Shown here one piece after another: positions 36,835-48,741 of a stretch of DNA of 64,000 bases. Made by a program: the position numbers and the translations under genes. How positions within the stretch are numbered: position 1 is the stretch's first letter; each line of letters begins with the position of its first letter. The notes below the pieces were generated by a model that saw only the letters and a list, made by a program, of their open reading frames with translations, made no database searches and was not told the DNA's origin. Origin of the DNA: Roseimicrobium gellanilyticum (GTDB taxonomy: Bacteria; Verrucomicrobiota; Verrucomicrobiia; Verrucomicrobiales; Verrucomicrobiaceae); NCBI RefSeq assembly GCF_003315205.1, contig NZ_QNRR01000013.1:62001-126000 (forward strand), given 5' to 3'.

Positions 36835-39800
36835 ATGAATGATCCCCTCTGGTTCAAGGACGCCGTCATTTACGAACTCCACGTCAAGACTTTCCAGGAC
36901 AGTGATGGCGACGGCCTTGGCGATTTCCGCGGCCTCATCACGAGACTGGACTACCTGGCGGATTTGGGTGTGACGGCGATCTGGCTGCTGCCTTTCTACC
37001 CATCTCCACTCAGGGACGATGGCTATGACATTTCTGACTACTTCGCCATCAACCCCACCTACGGAACACTCGAAGACTTCCACCAACTCCTGGAAGAGGC
37101 ACACAAGCGAGACCTGAAGATCATCACCGAACTGGTGCTGAATCACACCTCTGACCAGAACGTGTGGTTCCAGCGTGCCCGCAAGGCGCCCGCCGGATCA
37201 CCCGAGCGGGATTTTTACGTATGGTCCGACGATCCGCGGAAATACAAGGAGGCCCGCATCATCTTCAAGGATTTCGAAACGTCCAACTGGACCTGGGATT
37301 CGGTGGCTAAGCAGTACTTCTGGCACCGCTTCTACTCGCACCAGCCGGATCTGAACTTCGACAATCCGGCGGTGCATGATGCGCTTTTCAAGGTGATCGA
37401 TTTCTGGCTCGAAATGGGAGTGGATGGCGTGCGCCTCGATGCGGTTCCCTACCTCTACGAACGCGAAGGCACCAACTGCGAGAATCTGGACGAGACGCAT
37501 GCCTTCCTGCGCAAGCTGCGCCAGCATGTGGACGGCAAGTTCCCCGGACGCATGTTGCTCGCGGAGGCGAATCAATGGCCGGAAGATGCGGTGGCGTACT
37601 TCGGCAAGGGGGACGAGTGCCACATGGAATTCCACTTTCCGCTGATGCCGCGCATGTTCATGTCGCTGCAGATGGAGGATCGCTTCCCCATCATCGACAT
37701 CATGGACCAGACGCCGGCCATTCCGGACAACTGCCAGTGGGCCATCTTCCTGCGCAACCATGATGAACTGACCCTGGAGATGGTGACCGATGAAGAGCGC
37801 GACTACATGTACCGTGTGTACGCCAAGGATCCGCGTGCCCGCATCAACCTGGGCATCCGTCGTCGCCTCGCCCCACTGCTGGGGAACAACCGTCGCAAGA
37901 TCGAACTCATCAACTCCCTGCTCCTCTCACTCCCCGGCACACCGGTGATTTACTACGGCGATGAAATCGGCATGGGAGACAACTTCTACCTCGGCGACCG
38001 CAATGGCGTGCGCACCCCGATGCAGTGGAACGCGGATCGCAATGCTGGCTTCTCCAAGGCCAATCCGCAGCAACTCTTCCTGCCTGTCATCATCGATCCC
38101 GAGTATCACTACGAGTCGGTGAACGTGGAGAATCAGCAGGGAAATCTTTCCTCGCTTTTCTGGTGGATGCGCCGCGTGCTTGGTGTGCGTCGTCAGTCCA
38201 GGGCCTTCTCCCACGGCAACCTGGAATTCCTGCATCCCGACAATGCGAAGATCCTCGCGTTCACCCGCAGGCACGAGGACGAGATTGTGCTGATCGTGGC
38301 AAATCTCTCCCGCTTCACGCAGTACGTGGAGATCAACCTCGCATCATATGCAGGCCTGGTGCCGGAAGAAATGTTCGGTCACACACGATTCCCGGAGATT
38401 CGCCAGACACCCACGCCATTCACGATAGGGCCACATGGATGCCTGTGGTTCACGCTAAAGCCATCCATGGCGTCCATTGCCGGAGAGGCTTCATGGATCG
38501 CGCCGGAGTTCGAAGAAGATCCTGAGTGGGGACCTTCGCTCAGAAAAGAGATCGAGCGCGAGCTTCTCCCAGGATTCCTGCCCTTGTGCCGCTGGTTCGG
38601 TGGCAAGGGACGTGTCGTGCGTGAGATGAAGGTCGTGCACCTCGTGCCGACCGACGTGCCGGAGGTTCGACTGGTGGTGGTGGAAGTCAGCTACACAGAA
38701 GGTCTGCCGGAGCGCTACCTCATGCCTCTCTCCATCACCGGAGGAGAGGAGGCACGCCAGATGCTGGACAACCTTCCCGCTGCCGTGCTGGCAAAATTCA
38801 AGAGCGGCGAAGTGCTCGCAGATGCATTCCACCTCGCGTCCTATCGCCTCTCGCTTCTGAATGCCATCACAAAAGGAACCAGAGGCAAACCGAAGGAGGA
38901 CGTGTGCATTGTCGGCTCCAGCGCCGGCTCGGTGGCTTCGATGTTGGATGAGGCTACCACGCACACACGCGTGGTGAGCATCGAGCAATCGAACACCTCC
39001 ATCGTATACGGAGAGAAACTGTTCCTCAAATTCTTCCGGAAGTACGAGGCTGGCATTCATCCCGACCTCGAGATGACACAGAAGCTGCAGGAGGCCGGCT
39101 TCGAGCAGGTCCCTGCCTACCTTGGCTCCCTGAAGCTTCAGGAGAATGGAAGCAGCGGCGCCGTGGCCATGCTGGGCAACTACATCCAGAATCAAGGCGA
39201 CGGCTGGGCCTTCGCGCTTGATGCCGTGATGCGCTACTTCGACCGCGTGCTGGAAGCCAGGGCCACCTCTTCCCAGGCCACCACGGATGACTTGATAGGC
39301 GGCGTCTTCCCCGGACGCGCCGGTCAGCTCGGCACCATGACCGCGCGCATGCATCTGGCGCTGCTGGCCTTGGGTGAGTCATCGGAAGATTTCGCTCCAG
39401 AGCCCTTCAGCATGCTCTACCAGCGCTCGCTTTATCAGGCGATGCGCGGCGCGGCGGGACGAGTGCTGCGCAAGATGCAGATGTGCGGCAACGAATTGCC
39501 GGAACATGTGCGTGAGGATGTGCAATTCATCCTCGCCTCCAAGGACACCCTGCTGAATGCGCTTTCACAATTCCTTGAGCACAAGATCTCAGCACTCAAG
39601 ACACGCACGCATGGCGACTTCCATCTTGGCCAGGTGCTCAACACCGGGAAGGAATTTGTGGTGATCGACTTCGAAGGGGAGCCGAGCCTCTCGATGGGCG
39701 AGCGCCGCCTGAAGCGCTCACCGCTACGTGATGTGGCGGGCATGCTGCGCTCCTTTGACTACGCAGCCTCCACCGCGCTAAAACAGGAACGCGAGGACGA

Positions 39801-40065
39801 CGCCCGCTACCTGGCGTCTCACGCACGCACCTGGGTGAAGCACGTGAGCAATGAATTCCTCCGGTGCTATTTCAAGACTGCCGAAGGGGCTGCCTTCCTG
39901 CCTCCGGAAGAGAAGGACACACGCCTCATGCTCCGCATGTACATGATTGAGAAAGCCGTCTACGAAATCGGGTATGAAATCAGTTACCGCCCTTCCTTCG
40001 TGGACGTGCCCATTGGCGCAGTGAGGAGGATGCTGGAGGAGGAGACTGGAAATGACACCGATTGA
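36835..40065 (+). CDS. treS: Maltose alpha-D-glucosyltransferase (trehalose synthase) fused to maltokinase
   Basis: From the ATG at 36835 the protein has 1076 residues. The first 545 are TreS, which interconverts maltose and trehalose: [20 protein letters not shown] at the start, [21 protein letters not shown] near 200 with the nucleophile Asp, and [13 protein letters not shown] near 305. From about 560 a Pep2/Mak maltokinase follows ([12 protein letters not shown]), with the kinase catalytic block [11 protein letters not shown] near 924 and [17 protein letters not shown]. The fusion couples trehalose to maltose-1-phosphate, the donor used by GlgE for alpha-glucan. The open frame reaches back to 36529, but the extra sequence is not homologous. 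Confidence 0.95.
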   Translation: MNDPLWFKDAVIYELHVKTFQDSDGDGLGDFRGLITRLDYLADLGVTAIWLLPFYPSPLRDDGYDISDYFAINPTYGTLEDFHQLLEEAHKRDLKIITELVLNHTSDQNVWFQRARKAPAGSPERDFYVWSDDPRKYKEARIIFKDFETSNWTWDSVAKQYFWHRFYSHQPDLNFDNPAVHDALFKVIDFWLEMGVDGVRLDAVPYLYEREGTNCENLDETHAFLRKLRQHVDGKFPGRMLLAEANQWPEDAVAYFGKGDECHMEFHFPLMPRMFMSLQMEDRFPIIDIMDQTPAIPDNCQWAIFLRNHDELTLEMVTDEERDYMYRVYAKDPRARINLGIRRRLAPLLGNNRRKIELINSLLLSLPGTPVIYYGDEIGMGDNFYLGDRNGVRTPMQWNADRNAGFSKANPQQLFLPVIIDPEYHYESVNVENQQGNLSSLFWWMRRVLGVRRQSRAFSHGNLEFLHPDNAKILAFTRRHEDEIVLIVANLSRFTQYVEINLASYAGLVPEEMFGHTRFPEIRQTPTPFTIGPHGCLWFTLKPSMASIAGEASWIAPEFEEDPEWGPSLRKEIERELLPGFLPLCRWFGGKGRVVREMKVVHLVPTDVPEVRLVVVEVSYTEGLPERYLMPLSITGGEEARQMLDNLPAAVLAKFKSGEVLADAFHLASYRLSLLNAITKGTRGKPKEDVCIVGSSAGSVASMLDEATTHTRVVSIEQSNTSIVYGEKLFLKFFRKYEAGIHPDLEMTQKLQEAGFEQVPAYLGSLKLQENGSSGAVAMLGNYIQNQGDGWAFALDAVMRYFDRVLEARATSSQATTDDLIGGVFPGRAGQLGTMTARMHLALLALGESSEDFAPEPFSMLYQRSLYQAMRGAAGRVLRKMQMCGNELPEHVREDVQFILASKDTLLNALSQFLEHKISALKTRTHGDFHLGQVLNTGKEFVVIDFEGEPSLSMGERRLKRSPLRDVAGMLRSFDYAASTALKQEREDDARYLASHARTWVKHVSNEFLRCYFKTAEGAAFLPPEEKDTRLMLRMYMIEKAVYEIGYEISYRPSFVDVPIGAVRRMLEEETGNDTD

Positions 40066-40107
40066 TGAAACAAGGTAGTTTGAGCTACGCTCGATCCCCT
40101 GCATAAA

Positions 40108-40341
40108 ATGGGCTACGACGAAAACAAAATCGATGAGATGGTGCTCGCTCTACTCTACCTCACCTTGCATGAAGGTGATCGCGCCTGGAAAGGTCACGAC
40201 TGGGATGCTCTCGACCGATTGCACAAGAAGGGAATGATCCATGACCCTGTGGGAGAGGCAAAGTCCGTGGTGCTGACTGATGAAGGGCTGAAGAAGTGTG
40301 CGGAGTTGTTTCAAAAGCACTTCGGGAGTTCGAACGGCTGA
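40108..40341 (+). CDS. DUF6429-like small protein
   Basis: This 77-residue protein, MGYDENKIDEMVLALLYLTL, continues with GHDWDALDRLHKKGMIHDPV and KSVVLTDEGLKKCAELFQKHF. The pattern matches the short DUF6429 family found in many environmental bacteria, which looks like a small winged-helix fold. Function unknown. It starts 42 nt after treS. Confidence 0.75.
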   Translation: MGYDENKIDEMVLALLYLTLHEGDRAWKGHDWDALDRLHKKGMIHDPVGEAKSVVLTDEGLKKCAELFQKHFGSSNG

Positions 40342-40383
40342 CGAGATTCATCAGACGTTGTTGGGGAGAACTGTCAGTGCTTT

Positions 40384-40647
40384 TACGCCGAAGGCGTTGA
40401 ACATTGTCTAGCCCAAGGTCAGCCTGCGAAGCAGGCGCCACCTTGGGTGAGTGGAAGAACCATGGAAACTCTGAAAGAGTTTCACAAAGACGCTGCCACG
40501 CCAGTTAAGACACCTTCTCCCCCGGCAGCGCATTTCTGTGGAACGCTTCCAGCGTTCGAGGATCTCTATGTCGCAACCCAAGGTGGCGCTTGCCGCTTTG
40601 CGGCGCAGCTTACCTTGGACTAGACAATGTTCAACGCCTTCGGCGTA
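40384..40647. repeat. 36-bp inverted-repeat element (MITE/REP-like) in a 371-bp gene-free stretch
   Basis: The left arm (40384-40419) and right arm (40612-40647) are inverted copies with one mismatch in 36. Each ends in the short palindrome-rich motif CGCCGAAGGCG. The inner part repeats the motif CCAAGGT in both directions, as in AAGGTCAGCCTGCG on the left and CCCAAGGTGGCGC on the right. The whole could fold into a long stem. No transposase frame exists inside, so it looks like a non-autonomous element or a REP doublet. The gap 40342-40712 holds nothing else that I can support. Confidence 0.7.
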
Positions 40648-40712
40648 TTCCTGAGCTTGGCTCCAATTTTAGCTAGGATGGATCAAGCCCGGTGGAATTT
40701 TGGAAACTGACC

Positions 40713-41141
40713 TTAGAGTTCCGCATGCGTCTCCGCGATCTGGACCATGATCTCCGGTCCGCGCACTGGATTGCGACGCGAGGCATCGAAGCCAGGCCAG
40801 GTTGGACAACGCTGTTTGAGGTAGTTCCAAGATTCCTCACAGCGCTGGTAGTCCACACCTTCATACTGTTTCCCCGTCAGAAGGTACAACCGGTACAAAA
40901 AAGGATCATCCACCCGTTCATTTTTAGCTCGCAAGCATCCCATGACGATCTCATCAAACCCTTCGTCAGACCAGAATGGCGTCCCGCGGCACAGTTCCAC
41001 GTTCATGAACGCCTCCTCCTCCTTCTGCAAACCGCGCGTGCTGGGGATCACTGCTGCCGGGTATAGCGGTGCTTTCCATCCCACCAGAGCCAGCAGCCTT
41101 TTCAGCACGGCACTCTTCGTGTTTACCTCACCACCTCGCAC
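40713..41141 (-). CDS. Hypothetical protein
   Basis: The product is 142 residues long. The central part (FMNVELCRGTPFWSDEGFDE, MGCLRAKNERVDDPFLYRLY, YQRCEESWNYLKQRCPTWPG) reads as a real soluble protein, though no family is recognised. The GTG start at 41141 overlaps the end of the upstream lipoprotein gene by 19 nt, suggesting coupling; an internal ATG at the FMNVEL segment is an alternative start. Confidence 0.55.
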   Translation of the reverse strand: MRGGEVNTKSAVLKRLLALVGWKAPLYPAAVIPSTRGLQKEEEAFMNVELCRGTPFWSDEGFDEIVMGCLRAKNERVDDPFLYRLYLLTGKQYEGVDYQRCEESWNYLKQRCPTWPGFDASRRNPVRGPEIMVQIAETHAEL

Positions 41142-41776
41142 TTCACCACCAGCGTGCTCTTTCCATCTTGCAACGCAATGCGGTGCTCGCTGGTGGGAAG
41201 GCCCGCGGAGTAGATCAGGCTCTCCGTGGTCTTGAACTCCGGCTGCAGCACCTTGTTATCGGTGAGGATGCACTGCTTCTTGGCGTCACTGATGGGTGAA
41301 ACGGCTTCCGCCCTGCTGCGACTGGTGAGGCTGGCGCTGGTGGTCGAGAGGGAACCCTGAAGCTCCAGGAAAGCGCCTTTGGGCTTGGCGGAAATTTTCA
41401 GCACGTCACCAATATCACGCGTGGCAAACGCCTTGGGTGTGGAGGGTGTCACTGGAAAAGCACCGCTCTTGCTGCCATCGCCCTGCCCCTCCTCCGGCCT
41501 CAAAGTCTCTGGGAGATCAAATTCCGTGGGGTAGATGAACTCACGCGTGGCGTTCACCACCACAACGCGCCCCGCCTTCGCAGTCACGGTGCCGAACTCG
41601 GTCAGCTCGCCATTCTCCTTCTCCAGGTGGGCGGTGATGCGGAACTGACGCGCCTTGAGGGGCGGGCCGTATTCCCACGCCTTGTATTGTTCGATGCTCA
41701 CCGTACTCTCCGGCAGCGAAGAGCAGCTGCATAGGGTGAGCGCAAACGCGACAGCGAGACATGCGTGGAATTTCAT
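41123..41776 (-). CDS. Putative lipoprotein of unknown function
   Basis: This 217-residue product has a signal peptide ending in the lipobox-like TLCSC (FHACLAVAFALTLCSCSSLP). The mature part has KARQFRITAHLEKENGELTE and FGTVTAKAGRVVVVNATREF, then EFDLPETLRPEEG. This layout resembles the short secreted domains that precede secretin/pilotin-like or bulb-type proteins in this phylum, but no family can be named. It sits alone apart from the overlapping downstream gene. Confidence 0.65.
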   Translation of the reverse strand: MKFHACLAVAFALTLCSCSSLPESTVSIEQYKAWEYGPPLKARQFRITAHLEKENGELTEFGTVTAKAGRVVVVNATREFIYPTEFDLPETLRPEEGQGDGSKSGAFPVTPSTPKAFATRDIGDVLKISAKPKGAFLELQGSLSTTSASLTSRSRAEAVSPISDAKKQCILTDNKVLQPEFKTTESLIYSAGLPTSEHRIALQDGKSTLVVKCEVVR

Positions 41777-41933
41777 GGGAGACTTGAGTGGCCGGACTGC
41801 AATCAGGGATCATCGAATCAGAAGCGCCGCGCTCCTTGCGAGCCGCCGTTCTACCGGACAAGCCTCCTTTTGTCGACACCAATCACTTCGCGCCAATCCA
41901 GCCCATCCGTGCCGCAGAATGAGCCAATTCATC

Positions 41934-42161
41934 TCAAACCAGACGGGCGGCATAGTCACCGCGCACACGCTGGTTGATGTAGGTGGCAAGCCCCTTTCCC
42001 CCTGTAGCCAGCTCTTTCATGGCTTCCACGTGTTGGGCGCCAGTCTTGGCATAGGTATAGCGATAAGTACTGCCGTCTTGGAACCGGATCGTGATGGATC
42101 TCGGCCCGGATTCAAAGGCCGCCACTCCCGTCTTTCCTCCCCGATGCACATAGCGTTTCAT
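41934..42161 (-). CDS. KTSC domain-like small protein
   Basis: The product has 75 residues. SITIRFQDGSTYRYTYAKTG followed by ATYINQRVRGDYAARL matches the KTSC pattern, a short domain with a conserved YRY core and a C-terminal Asn-x-x-Ile-type helix. KTSC domains occur alone or fused to lysyl-tRNA-synthetase-like and phage-related proteins; function unknown. It is divergent from mcsB, with the palindrome pair at 42171-42206 directly upstream of its start. Confidence 0.6.
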   Translation of the reverse strand: MKRYVHRGGKTGVAAFESGPRSITIRFQDGSTYRYTYAKTGAQHVEAMKELATGGKGLATYINQRVRGDYAARLV

Positions 42162-42170
42162 ACTGGCCGA

Positions 42171-42206
42171 CTGGTATGCCAGTGGAATCGCAAACTGGCA
42201 TGCCAG
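42171..42206. promoter_or_regulatory. Pair of CTGGyATGCCAG palindromes, candidate operator
   Basis: Two 12-bp dyads, CTGGTATGCCAG at 42171-42182 and CTGGCATGCCAG at 42195-42206, lie 24 bp apart start to start, so on the same face of the helix within about two turns. They sit between the divergent KTSC gene and mcsB-clpC, 51 bp upstream of the putative mcsB -35 box. The second dyad is a perfect palindrome. They differ from the known CtsR and HrcA (CIRCE) sites. Confidence 0.45.
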
Positions 42207-42257
42207 CGGGTGGCTTGGCCCTGCCTTTTTCTGACCCGCAATTTCCCAGCAGAATCA

Positions 42258-42286
42258 TTGACCTCGCTGCGCCAGATCTTCACAAT
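42258..42286 (+). promoter_or_regulatory. Putative sigma-70 type promoter of mcsB-clpC
   Basis: TTGACC at 42258-42263 and CACAAT at 42281-42286 have a 17-bp spacer and lie about 50 nt before the mcsB ATG. Match to consensus is 5 of 6 and 4 of 6. Confidence 0.4.
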
Positions 42287-42337
42287 TTCCTTTGAACCTC
42301 AAAGCCATTCTTGATTTCCTAATCGTAAGCAAGATTG

Positions 42338-43463
42338 ATGCCCATGCGCTTCTCCACCCTCCTCAAAAACCCCGCTGACTGGATGCAGGGAACCGGTCCC
42401 CACTCGGACGTGGTGATGACCTCCCGCATTCGTCTGGCACGCAACCTGCGAAACTGGTCCTTCCCGGGCTGGTCCTCGGAGCGGCAGCGGGTGGATTTGA
42501 TGAATGAAGTGCGCCCCGTAGTGGCCACGCTTCCGGAAATGAAAGACGGCTTCAACGAAGAGTACACCAATCTCACCAAGACCCGGAAACAGGTCCTGGT
42601 AGAGAGGCACCTCGTGAGCCGCGAGCACGCCGCCCGCTCCACCGGTTGCGCGGTGGTCATCGACCGGAAACAGAGCACCTCCATCATGATCAATGAGGAG
42701 GACCACTTCCGCATGCAGGGCATTCGCCCCGGGCTGGACCTGCGCACGGCCTATGAAATCGTGAATCGCGTGGACACCGAGTTGGAGGCCCACCTTCTCT
42801 ACGCCTTTGACCAGCGGCTGGGCTACCTGACGGCCTGCCCCACGAATGTGGGCACCGGCATGCGCGCCTCTGTGATGCTGCACCTGCCGGCTCTCGTCCT
42901 CACGGAGCAGATCAAGCAGGTGATGAATGCGGTGAGCAAGATCGGGCTGGCCGTGCGCGGCCTGTACGGCGAGGGCACCGAAGCCCTCGGAAATCTCTTC
43001 CAGGTCTCCAACCAGCACACTCTGGGCGAGACTGAAGCGGAGCTTATCAACCGCATCGAAGGCGTGGCCGAGCACATCGTGCAGGCTGAGGTGAGCGCGA
43101 GGGACAAGCTCCTGCACGAAAGCCCCACCAATTTGCGCGACCAAGTGGGCCGCGCCTATGCCACGCTGCGCTTTTCACATATTCTGAATTCCAAGGAAGC
43201 ACTGAACCACCTCTCCATGCTGCGCCTCGGGGCGGACATGGACCTCGTCACCGGCTGCGACCGCGGCTTGGTGGACATGCTTCTCCTGGCCATCCAGCCG
43301 GCGCATTTGCAGCTGGCGGCGGGCCGTGACCTTTCACCAGAAGACCGGGACATACGGCGGGCGGAAATCACCCGGCGCGTCTTGCAATCCGTTCCTGAGC
43401 CTCTTAACGTATCTATTGATAATGACCAAAGTGCGGATCCGTCCGCACCATCCCCTGACTCCG

Positions 43464-43474
<11 letters not shown>
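42338..43474 (+). CDS. mcsB: Protein arginine kinase
   Basis: McsB phosphorylates arginines on proteins, which tags them for ClpC-ClpP in Firmicutes. The product of about 378 residues has the ATP:guanido phosphotransferase core: VVMTSRIRLARNLRNWSFPG, STSIMINEEDHFRMQGIRPG and YLTACPTNVGTGMRASVMLH. The C-terminal domain (RDLSPEDRDIRRAEITRRVL) is of the extended McsB type that binds phosphoarginine. The TTG at 42335 and ATG at 42344 are alternative starts. The stop lies inside the first codons of clpC. Neither mcsA nor ctsR is beside it, unlike the Bacillus operon. Confidence 0.9.
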
Positions 43475-45992
<2,518 letters not shown>

Positions 45993-46026
45993 GCTCTCTC
46001 AGTAAGCAACAAAACAATTCACAGTG

Positions 46027-46056
46027 AAAAAGGCACCGGGTAACCGGTGCCTTTTT
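46027..46056 (+). terminator. Rho-independent terminator of mcsB-clpC
   Basis: A stem of eleven or more pairs (AAAGGCACCGG with CCGGTGCCTTT, 4-nt loop GTAA) followed by a T-run lies 35 nt after the clpC stop. It is the clearest intrinsic terminator in the window. Confidence 0.9.
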
Positions 46057-46111
46057 CTTTGGGCTGAGAGTGCAACGACAGGGCACGCGGCTTGCCGACC
46101 GGTCACTTGCT

Positions 46112-46738
46112 ATGCAGACTGATGATACTCCACCTCGCAGGCGAAATCCCTTCATACATCTCATGGCATTACCCAACACCATTCCAGCTCGCCTTGTCGC
46201 TGCGCTGAGTGAGGAGAACAGATGGCGCTTCGGCCTGGCCTGCTTTGTCCGCCAGTGTCCTACACTTCTCTATTTCGACAGCCTTGGAGTGGAAATCCCC
46301 ACACACGAAGTCTCCAGCATGCGCTCATCCTCTGTTGAGCTTCTCTCGACTCCCGGGCAGAAACCAGACTGGCTCCCGGAATGGGCGCGAACTCTGGTAC
46401 GTCAACTTGAAGAGAGCATGCCAGACCTGTCTGAAGGGGATCACCCGGCCTATGCCTTCACCGCTCTGTACTCCCAGGCAGCCGCAGTGGACGCCCTCAA
46501 ACTCTCCTTCGAGATGAACCGGGACTCCATCAGCAATCTATGGTCTGCCACCGAGCAGGTAGTGGCCAGCTACCTGTACCAGGTTCTCCAAGTTAGCGAG
46601 GACGAGGAAGAGCATCCTTGGCTGGCCCGAGAAGCAGATTGGATGCTGGAGGTCGCGGAGGCAATCAATACTCCCAAGGCAGTGGCTCCGCTCCTCGTTC
46701 GTGCCAATGGCTTGCATCTGCATGCCCAGCCATTCTGA
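46112..46738 (+). CDS. Hypothetical protein (possibly DUF416-related)
   Basis: The product has about 208 residues. LPNTIPARLVAALSEENRWR and FGLACFVRQCPTLLYFDSLG followed by an all-helical stretch (YSQAAAVDALKLSFEMNRDS, ATEQVVASYLYQVLQVSEDE) is loosely like the DUF416 (YjaG) helical proteins, but I am not sure. The start is uncertain: ATGs at 46112 and 46163 are both open, and a GTG at 46070 lies implausibly close to the clpC terminator. Confidence 0.6.
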   Translation: MQTDDTPPRRRNPFIHLMALPNTIPARLVAALSEENRWRFGLACFVRQCPTLLYFDSLGVEIPTHEVSSMRSSSVELLSTPGQKPDWLPEWARTLVRQLEESMPDLSEGDHPAYAFTALYSQAAAVDALKLSFEMNRDSISNLWSATEQVVASYLYQVLQVSEDEEEHPWLAREADWMLEVAEAINTPKAVAPLLVRANGLHLHAQPF

Positions 46739-46804
46739 ACCGGGCCGCTCCAACGCCCCGGCATTCCCCTTGCCACATCTCCCCGCACCTCCCAACATCG
46801 CGAC

Positions 46805-47560
46805 ATGCTTCCTTTCTCCTTGGAAAATCAAACCGCCATTGTAACGGGTGGTGGCACCGGCCTCGGTCTTGGCATCACCCGCTGCCTCGCACAGGCAGGT
46901 GCAAAGGTGGTGATCACCGGACGCCGTGAAGAGCTCCTTCAGCAAGCAGCGGCAGCGATTGGACCGCAAGTCATCCCGATGGCTGTGGATGTCACTGATA
47001 GCGCTGCACTGCCGCCCTTTGTGGATCGCGTGACCAGGGAAGTGGGAGCACCGGACATCCTGGTGAACAACGCTGGCATCCACGTGAAGAAGCCCGCACT
47101 GGAAATGACGGACGAGGATTTCAACAGCGTGCTGCACACCCACCTCACCGGTGCCTTCGCCCTCACGCGTGCCACCGCACCCGGTATGCTGGAGCGTGGC
47201 AAAGGAAGCATCGTCTTCGTGAGTTCCATGACGGCCTACATGGGCATGCCTCTGGTCGCTGGCTACGCGACTGCAAAGAGCGGCGTCATCGGGCTCGTGC
47301 GCACACTTTCCGCCGAGTTCGCTCCCAAAGGCGTGCGTATCAATGCCGTGGCTCCCGGCTGGATTGATACTCCCATGCTGCGCCGTGCCGTCAGCGCCGA
47401 CTCGGAGCGCGAGCGCAAGATTCGCGGCCGCATTCAAATCGAAGGCTTCGGCGCCCCCGAAGACGTGGGCTGGGCCGTGGTGTATCTCTGCTCAGAAGCC
47501 GCCAAGTATGTGACCGGTGTCATCCTGCCGATTGATGGCGGCGGGCATGCGAGTTTTTAA
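46805..47560 (+). CDS. SDR family oxidoreductase
   Basis: This classic short-chain dehydrogenase has 251 residues. The NAD(P)-binding TGGGTGLGLGI lies near residues 15-25, NNAGIH near 87, a catalytic serine in IVFVSSMTAY near 138, and YATAK near 155. PGWIDTPM follows. It most resembles gluconate 5-dehydrogenase or 3-oxoacyl-ACP-reductase-like sugar/alcohol oxidoreductases; the substrate is not determinable. It is followed on the same strand by a zinc dehydrogenase, a pairing typical of sugar or polyol breakdown. Confidence 0.9.
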   Translation: MLPFSLENQTAIVTGGGTGLGLGITRCLAQAGAKVVITGRREELLQQAAAAIGPQVIPMAVDVTDSAALPPFVDRVTREVGAPDILVNNAGIHVKKPALEMTDEDFNSVLHTHLTGAFALTRATAPGMLERGKGSIVFVSSMTAYMGMPLVAGYATAKSGVIGLVRTLSAEFAPKGVRINAVAPGWIDTPMLRRAVSADSERERKIRGRIQIEGFGAPEDVGWAVVYLCSEAAKYVTGVILPIDGGGHASF

Positions 47561-47711
47561 CATATCCCCGATTCTCGTATCACCTCGCGAACACGTTTGG
47601 TCCGACCATCGAGTATCGCCTCCGGGAGTGAGCCCTGGGAGCGCTGGCCTCTGGCCGGCGGCAGCTTGATTGTTCGTGCCATTATCGCCGTTAACCACTC
47701 ATCACGATTCC

Positions 47712-48731
47712 ATGCTCGCCCTCTCCCTCACCTCCGCACGCCAGTTCGCCTTCATCGAGCAGGAGGAGCCGACCTCACCCTCGGCAAATGAAGCTCTCAT
47801 CCGTGTGCACGCCGTTGGCGTCTGCGGCACGGATGTGAGTGGTTATCTGGGCAAGATGCCGTTCATCCAATTTCCGCGCATCCTCGGCCACGAACTCGGC
47901 GTTGAAGTCGTCTCCGTGGGCGAAGAGGTGACCCATGTACACCCCGGCGATCGCTGCTCCGTGGAACCTTATCTCAACTGCGGCGCCTGCGCTCCTTGCC
48001 TCGCTGGCCGTACCAATTGCTGCGAAACACTGCAAGTACTCGGCGTGCACTGTGATGGTGGCCTCCGTCCGCTCATCAAGGTACCCGCGCACAAGCTGCA
48101 TCCCGCGAACGACCTCGCCTTTGATCAACTCGCGCTCGTGGAGACACTCGCCATCGGCTGCCACGCGGTGAATCGTGGCGCTCCTCAATCACACGAGACA
48201 GTCCTCGTGTTGGGTGCGGGTCCCATCGGTCTGAGCGTCATCGAATTCGTCCGTCTCACAGGCGCCAGGCTGCATGTCATCGAACCCAACCCCGCACGAC
48301 GAGCCTTCCTGCAAACAAACTACGGCATCGATGCGGCCCATGCCCATGCGCTTGTCGAGCCTGATGCCTTCTTCGGCGCCAATAGTGGTCGCGGCGCGGA
48401 TGTCATCTTTGATGCCACCGGTCACCCCGGCAGCATGAGCCGCTGCTTCGAGTATGGGGCTTTCGGCGCTCGCCTCGTGTATGTGGGCATCACCTCCGAA
48501 CCTGTCACGCTGCCTGACCCACTCTTCCATCGTCGTGAGCTTACCCTCATGGCCACACGCAATGCGGTGCCTACGGACTTCACACGCATCCTCGGGCTCA
48601 TTCGCGATGGGCACATCAAGACCTCACCATGGATCACCCATCGTACTGGTTTCAGTTCCGTGCCGGATCAGTTCGACGCCTGGCTGCGCCCAGAAAGTGG
48701 TGTGGTGAAGGCAATGATCGAGATGGAGTGA
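47712..48731 (+). CDS. Zinc-dependent medium-chain alcohol/polyol dehydrogenase
   Basis: The 339-residue MDR-family enzyme has GVCGTDVSGYLG near residue 36 with the catalytic zinc Cys, and ILGHELGVEVVS near residue 60 with the GHE motif. Structural-zinc cysteines lie in YLNCGACAPCLAGRTNCCET, and the Rossmann loop VLVLGAGPIGLSVIEF near residue 165. It resembles threonine/sorbitol/galactitol dehydrogenases; the substrate is unknown. The ATG at 47712 is chosen over 47670. With the SDR gene 151 bp upstream it may form a small carbohydrate catabolic pair. Confidence 0.9.
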   Translation: MLALSLTSARQFAFIEQEEPTSPSANEALIRVHAVGVCGTDVSGYLGKMPFIQFPRILGHELGVEVVSVGEEVTHVHPGDRCSVEPYLNCGACAPCLAGRTNCCETLQVLGVHCDGGLRPLIKVPAHKLHPANDLAFDQLALVETLAIGCHAVNRGAPQSHETVLVLGAGPIGLSVIEFVRLTGARLHVIEPNPARRAFLQTNYGIDAAHAHALVEPDAFFGANSGRGADVIFDATGHPGSMSRCFEYGAFGARLVYVGITSEPVTLPDPLFHRRELTLMATRNAVPTDFTRILGLIRDGHIKTSPWITHRTGFSSVPDQFDAWLRPESGVVKAMIEME

Positions 48732-48741
48732 GCCTGTCGCA

